DNA of 64,000 nucleotides from a bacterium. Its GTDB lineage: Bacteria > Deinococcota > Deinococci > Deinococcales > Deinococcaceae. The notes beneath the pieces were generated by a model, which was not told where the DNA came from, searched no databases, and saw only the letters and a list, made by a program, of their open reading frames with translations. Where the stretch lies: contig JAJZIR010000001.1 of the NCBI GenBank assembly GCA_021810505.1, forward strand, positions 1 to 64,000. The letters are read 5' to 3'. The position numbers and the translations under genes are program-made. Positions 61,047-64,000 of the stretch are shown one piece after another (the stretch's first letter is position 1; each line of letters starts with the position of its first letter).

Positions 61047-64000
61047 ATGCCAGAACTTGATCAACGCCTGAGAATCCTCGGCCTGTCAGCCCCTGCTGCG
61101 GTGACCGAGTTACCTCAAATCGGCCGCGCCCTGCAGTTTGCGCTCACCCCAGGCCCAGCAGTCCTCCTGACCACCCCGGAGCGGCTCTCCCTCTTTTCCC
61201 TTCCGCGCGAATTCGGTGTCACCCTTCGCTGCAATCCGGGCCTGCACCAGTGGGAGAGCCGCGGCCACTTGGTGATGGACGTCTTGACCGCCACCGAGCC
61301 TTTCTCGGACGACCCTGCCGCCGAGGTGTTGGCCCTGCTGGTCGGGAGCAGCTATCCCCGAGATGTTCTGGCTGGGGCGCTGGAGCGGCTCGGCTACCCG
61401 GCCGGAGGGGAACCCGGCTACAGCCTTTCGGGTGACCGCCTGGTCGTCTCCCTGGCGGACGGCAGCCGCTTACGCGCCGAATTTTTCGGGGATGAGATGG
61501 ACGGCCTACGCCTCTGGAAGGCCGGTAGTGAGGTCGGAGAGCGGATCGAGCGCTGGGTCATCGCCCCCAGAGGGGCTGCGGATGGTTTGGGCCGGGGTGC
61601 CAGCCGGCTGCAGAACTTTCCTGGAACGGTCTTCCTGGACGCCCCAGCTGAGTACCAGCGCTGCCTGGGGAGCCTTCTCCCGGAGCTCTGGTCGCAGTTG
61701 GAGGGGAGAGACCTGATCGCCTTTGGCCGGACGCCCCTCCCCTTGCCGGTGGTCGCGTCCGGCTGCCGCCCCCTCGCTTACTACCGGGCGCGCCTGAGCC
61801 GGGCGGTGGAAGACCTGAGGCGCTGGGCCGCTGAGGGCTGGCGGATCCTCCTAGTCCTGCGGCACCACAAGACCGCCGAGTACTTCAGGGCGCACTTCCC
61901 GGACCTTCCCCTCACCGAGCGGTCTAGCCTGGAGCTGCCCCCTGGGCGTATCCAGCTGGTGATCGGACCAGGCGAAGGCGGTTTCTTGCAGGAGGGGAGC
62001 CGCCTGGTGGTGCTCACCGAGGACCTGCTCTACGGCTTTCAGGGCGGGACGACCCGGCTGGCCAAGACCGGCCTATCTAGGACTATCCCGGACCCCCAGG
62101 GCTTGCAGGTCGGTGATTACCTGATTCACCCGGAACACGGGATCGGCCGCTTCGAGGGACTTGAGACCAGGGAAGTCTTAGGGGTACGCCGCGACTACCT
62201 GCAGCTGCGGTACGCCGGTGAGGCCAAGATCTACTTGCCGATCGACCTCCTGCCCATCATGCGGCGGCATTCCGGTACCACCGACGAACCGCCCAAGCTC
62301 TCCAGCCTGGGGCGGGGGGACTGGCAACGGGTCAAAGAGCGGGCTAAAGTCGACGCGGAGCAGGTCGCAGCCAAGATGCTGGTCCACTACGCCCGGCGTC
62401 AGCTGGCGCCTGGGTACCCGCATACCCCGCTCCCGGATTGGGATCCGCTGATCGAGGCCGGGTTTGGTTACCGCCTCACCCGAGATCAGCAGCTGGCCTG
62501 GAGCGATGTGGATCAGGATCTGGCCAGCCCGCACCCCATGGACCGGTTGATCAGCGGAGACGTCGGCTTTGGTAAGACCGAGGTGGCGATCCGGGCTGCC
62601 CACCGAGTGGTCGGGCACGGCCGCCAGGCGATCGTCTTCGTCCCCACCACGCTGCTCGCCGAGCAGCACGCCGAGACTTTTCGCCAGCGCTTTGCGGATC
62701 TCCCGGTGCGGGTGGCAGGTCTCTCCAGGTTCACCGCGGAGCGGCAGGCCCAGGAGATCTTGGCCGACTTCAGCGCCGGACAGATCGATATCCTGATCGG
62801 GACCCACCGGCTGCTCTCCAGCGACGTGCGGCCGGCGCGCCTGGGCTTGCTGGTGATCGACGAGGAACACCGCTTCGGTGTCGAGCAGAAGGAGCGCCTG
62901 CGCGAGATGACCGGCGTCGACCTGAGCCGCGCTGACCAGGATCTCGGGGACCTGAAGGAGACACCTACTCCCGACGCGCTCTCTCTCTCGGCGACCCCGA
63001 TCCCTCGGACCCTGTACATGAGCTTGGTCGGTCTGCGCGACCTGAGCAGCATCCAGACCCCCCCCGAGGGGCGCAAGCCGATCCACACCATCTTGACTAC
63101 CTACGACCCCATGGCCGTGCGCGACGCCGTTCTGAGCGAGATGGACCGCGGAGGCCGCTGTTTCTACATCCACGACCGGGTCGCCTCCATGCCGACCAGG
63201 GCGCTCTACCTCCAGCGGCTGATCCCCGAGGCCCGCTTCGGATTGGCGCACGGCCAGATGCCGGAAGCCCAGCTGGAAGAGATCATGGCCGACTTCGATC
63301 GGGGTGCCTTCGACGTGCTGATCAGCACCACCATCGTGGAGTCCGGCCTGGATATCCCCCTGGCGAATACCATCCTGATCGAACGGGCAGACCGCCTCGG
63401 TCTAGCCCAGCTGTACCAGTTGCGCGGTCGGGTCGGTCGCCGCGACCTCGGGGCCTTTGCCTACCTGTTCTATCCACCCAAGGTGACCAGCTCGGCGGTA
63501 CGCCGGTTAGCGGCTATCGAGGATTTGCAGGACTTAGGCTCGGGTCACCTGGTTGCGGAGCGGGACATGGAGATCCGCGGCGTCGGCAACCTCTTGGGTG
63601 CGGAACAGCACGGCCATATCCAGGCAGTGACCCTGGAAGTATATACCGAGCTGCTGGCCGAGGCGGTGGCTCAGCTCAAGGGCGAACCGAGAGCGGAGCC
63701 ACCGCCCTCGGTGGTTATCGACCTGCCTGTCGAGGCCAGATTGACGGTAGAGTATTTCGGAGACGAGGTGCACCAAGTCGCCGCCTACGGTCAGCTCGGT
63801 GAGGTGCGCAGCTTACCGGCCCTGCGCCGCCTGGAGCGCTCCTGGCAGCGCAGCTTTGGCCCCTTGCCCCTGGAAGTGGCCAGCTGCGTGGCGCTCACCC
63901 GCCTGCGCCTCCTGGCCGCTCAGAAGAGGGTCGCCTCCATCTCGGCGGGACGTACCCAGTTGGAGGTGCAATTCCGCTACCGACCTCTGGACTATGACGC
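61047..64000 (+). CDS. mfd: Transcription-repair coupling factor (5' part)
   Basis: Runs from ATG 61047 (AAAGGA upstream) off the right edge after 984 codons. Displaces stalled RNA polymerase and recruits UvrA. A UvrB-homology-like N-terminal part is followed by the RNA-polymerase-interaction region ([34 protein letters not shown]) at about 350-400. The helicase has [39 protein letters not shown] and [12 protein letters not shown], then [11 protein letters not shown] and [13 protein letters not shown]. About 20 extra residues lie between KERLRE and LSLSATP compared with what I remember of the family. Divergent from rpe. Confidence 0.96.
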   Translation, partial: MPELDQRLRILGLSAPAAVTELPQIGRALQFALTPGPAVLLTTPERLSLFSLPREFGVTLRCNPGLHQWESRGHLVMDVLTATEPFSDDPAAEVLALLVGSSYPRDVLAGALERLGYPAGGEPGYSLSGDRLVVSLADGSRLRAEFFGDEMDGLRLWKAGSEVGERIERWVIAPRGAADGLGRGASRLQNFPGTVFLDAPAEYQRCLGSLLPELWSQLEGRDLIAFGRTPLPLPVVASGCRPLAYYRARLSRAVEDLRRWAAEGWRILLVLRHHKTAEYFRAHFPDLPLTERSSLELPPGRIQLVIGPGEGGFLQEGSRLVVLTEDLLYGFQGGTTRLAKTGLSRTIPDPQGLQVGDYLIHPEHGIGRFEGLETREVLGVRRDYLQLRYAGEAKIYLPIDLLPIMRRHSGTTDEPPKLSSLGRGDWQRVKERAKVDAEQVAAKMLVHYARRQLAPGYPHTPLPDWDPLIEAGFGYRLTRDQQLAWSDVDQDLASPHPMDRLISGDVGFGKTEVAIRAAHRVVGHGRQAIVFVPTTLLAEQHAETFRQRFADLPVRVAGLSRFTAERQAQEILADFSAGQIDILIGTHRLLSSDVRPARLGLLVIDEEHRFGVEQKERLREMTGVDLSRADQDLGDLKETPTPDALSLSATPIPRTLYMSLVGLRDLSSIQTPPEGRKPIHTILTTYDPMAVRDAVLSEMDRGGRCFYIHDRVASMPTRALYLQRLIPEARFGLAHGQMPEAQLEEIMADFDRGAFDVLISTTIVESGLDIPLANTILIERADRLGLAQLYQLRGRVGRRDLGAFAYLFYPPKVTSSAVRRLAAIEDLQDLGSGHLVAERDMEIRGVGNLLGAEQHGHIQAVTLEVYTELLAEAVAQLKGEPRAEPPPSVVIDLPVEARLTVEYFGDEVHQVAAYGQLGEVRSLPALRRLERSWQRSFGPLPLEVASCVALTRLRLLAAQKRVASISAGRTQLEVQFRYRPLDYD

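Overview
This 64 kb window is GC-rich, gene-dense bacterial chromosome. It is almost entirely housekeeping genes, with no insertion sequence, prophage or CRISPR array that I could see. Several things point to the Deinococcota (Deinococcus-Thermus): a TrmH that reads like the Thermus enzyme as I remember it, an S-layer-homology (SLH) outer-membrane barrel protein, treY/treZ, a clpC-radA-murG-murC-murB-ftsQ-ftsA-ftsZ cluster, many repair genes (mutY, nth, radA, mfd, an SRAP protein), and a recurrent promoter layout in which a TAnnnT box ends 5-7 nt before the start codon, as expected for leaderless mRNAs. The genus is not resolved; the assignment is inference from gene content.

Layout, left to right. 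At 1-160 the N-terminus of a sugar-type solute-binding protein runs off the left edge. anmK (477-1646) recycles anhydro-MurNAc. A leftward block (1724-9630) carries treZ-treY for trehalose synthesis from maltodextrin, then a PIG-L deacetylase, a START-like protein, an orphan ABC ATPase and aroA. A rightward YtrA-type regulator / ABC ATPase / permease / toast-rack-like membrane protein operon (9814-12404) looks like an envelope-stress cassette, followed by an SRAP (YedK-like) DNA-protein crosslink protein. metH-metF (17446-12966, leftward) is a methionine unit whose leader contains a long hairpin. Next come an isoprenylcysteine-methyltransferase-like membrane protein, a lipoprotein-dxs pair, pspA, an Old Yellow Enzyme, psp1/yebC, three tRNAs (Pro-TGG, Gly-TCC, Arg-TCT), a flavin reductase, and the tightly overlapped operon mutY-uppS-trmH-terC-apgM.

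From 30313 to 31916 lies a small accessory-looking module of three proteins, including a DUF2089 protein without its cysteines, driven by an AT-rich promoter full of palindromes. comB-prfB-nth follow leftward, with prfB carrying the canonical +1 programmed frameshift, and guaA-hpf rightward. Between 36500 and 47713 is one long leftward division/cell-wall series: clpC, radA, murG, murC, murB, ftsQ, ftsA, ftsZ, nudix, ribF.

The right third has a secreted metallopeptidase/propeller/barrel protein of 840 aa, nudL and mazG, the SLH barrel protein with a textbook terminator, a bifunctional relA/spoT preceded by a candidate 50-aa basic protein, sufS-sufU, a peroxiredoxin, a TilS-TadA fusion, rpe, and the first 984 codons of mfd, which runs off the right edge. 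The least explained items are the two envelope-sensor-like modules, the metallopeptidase-barrel fusion, the small relA-upstream ORF and several structured leaders.
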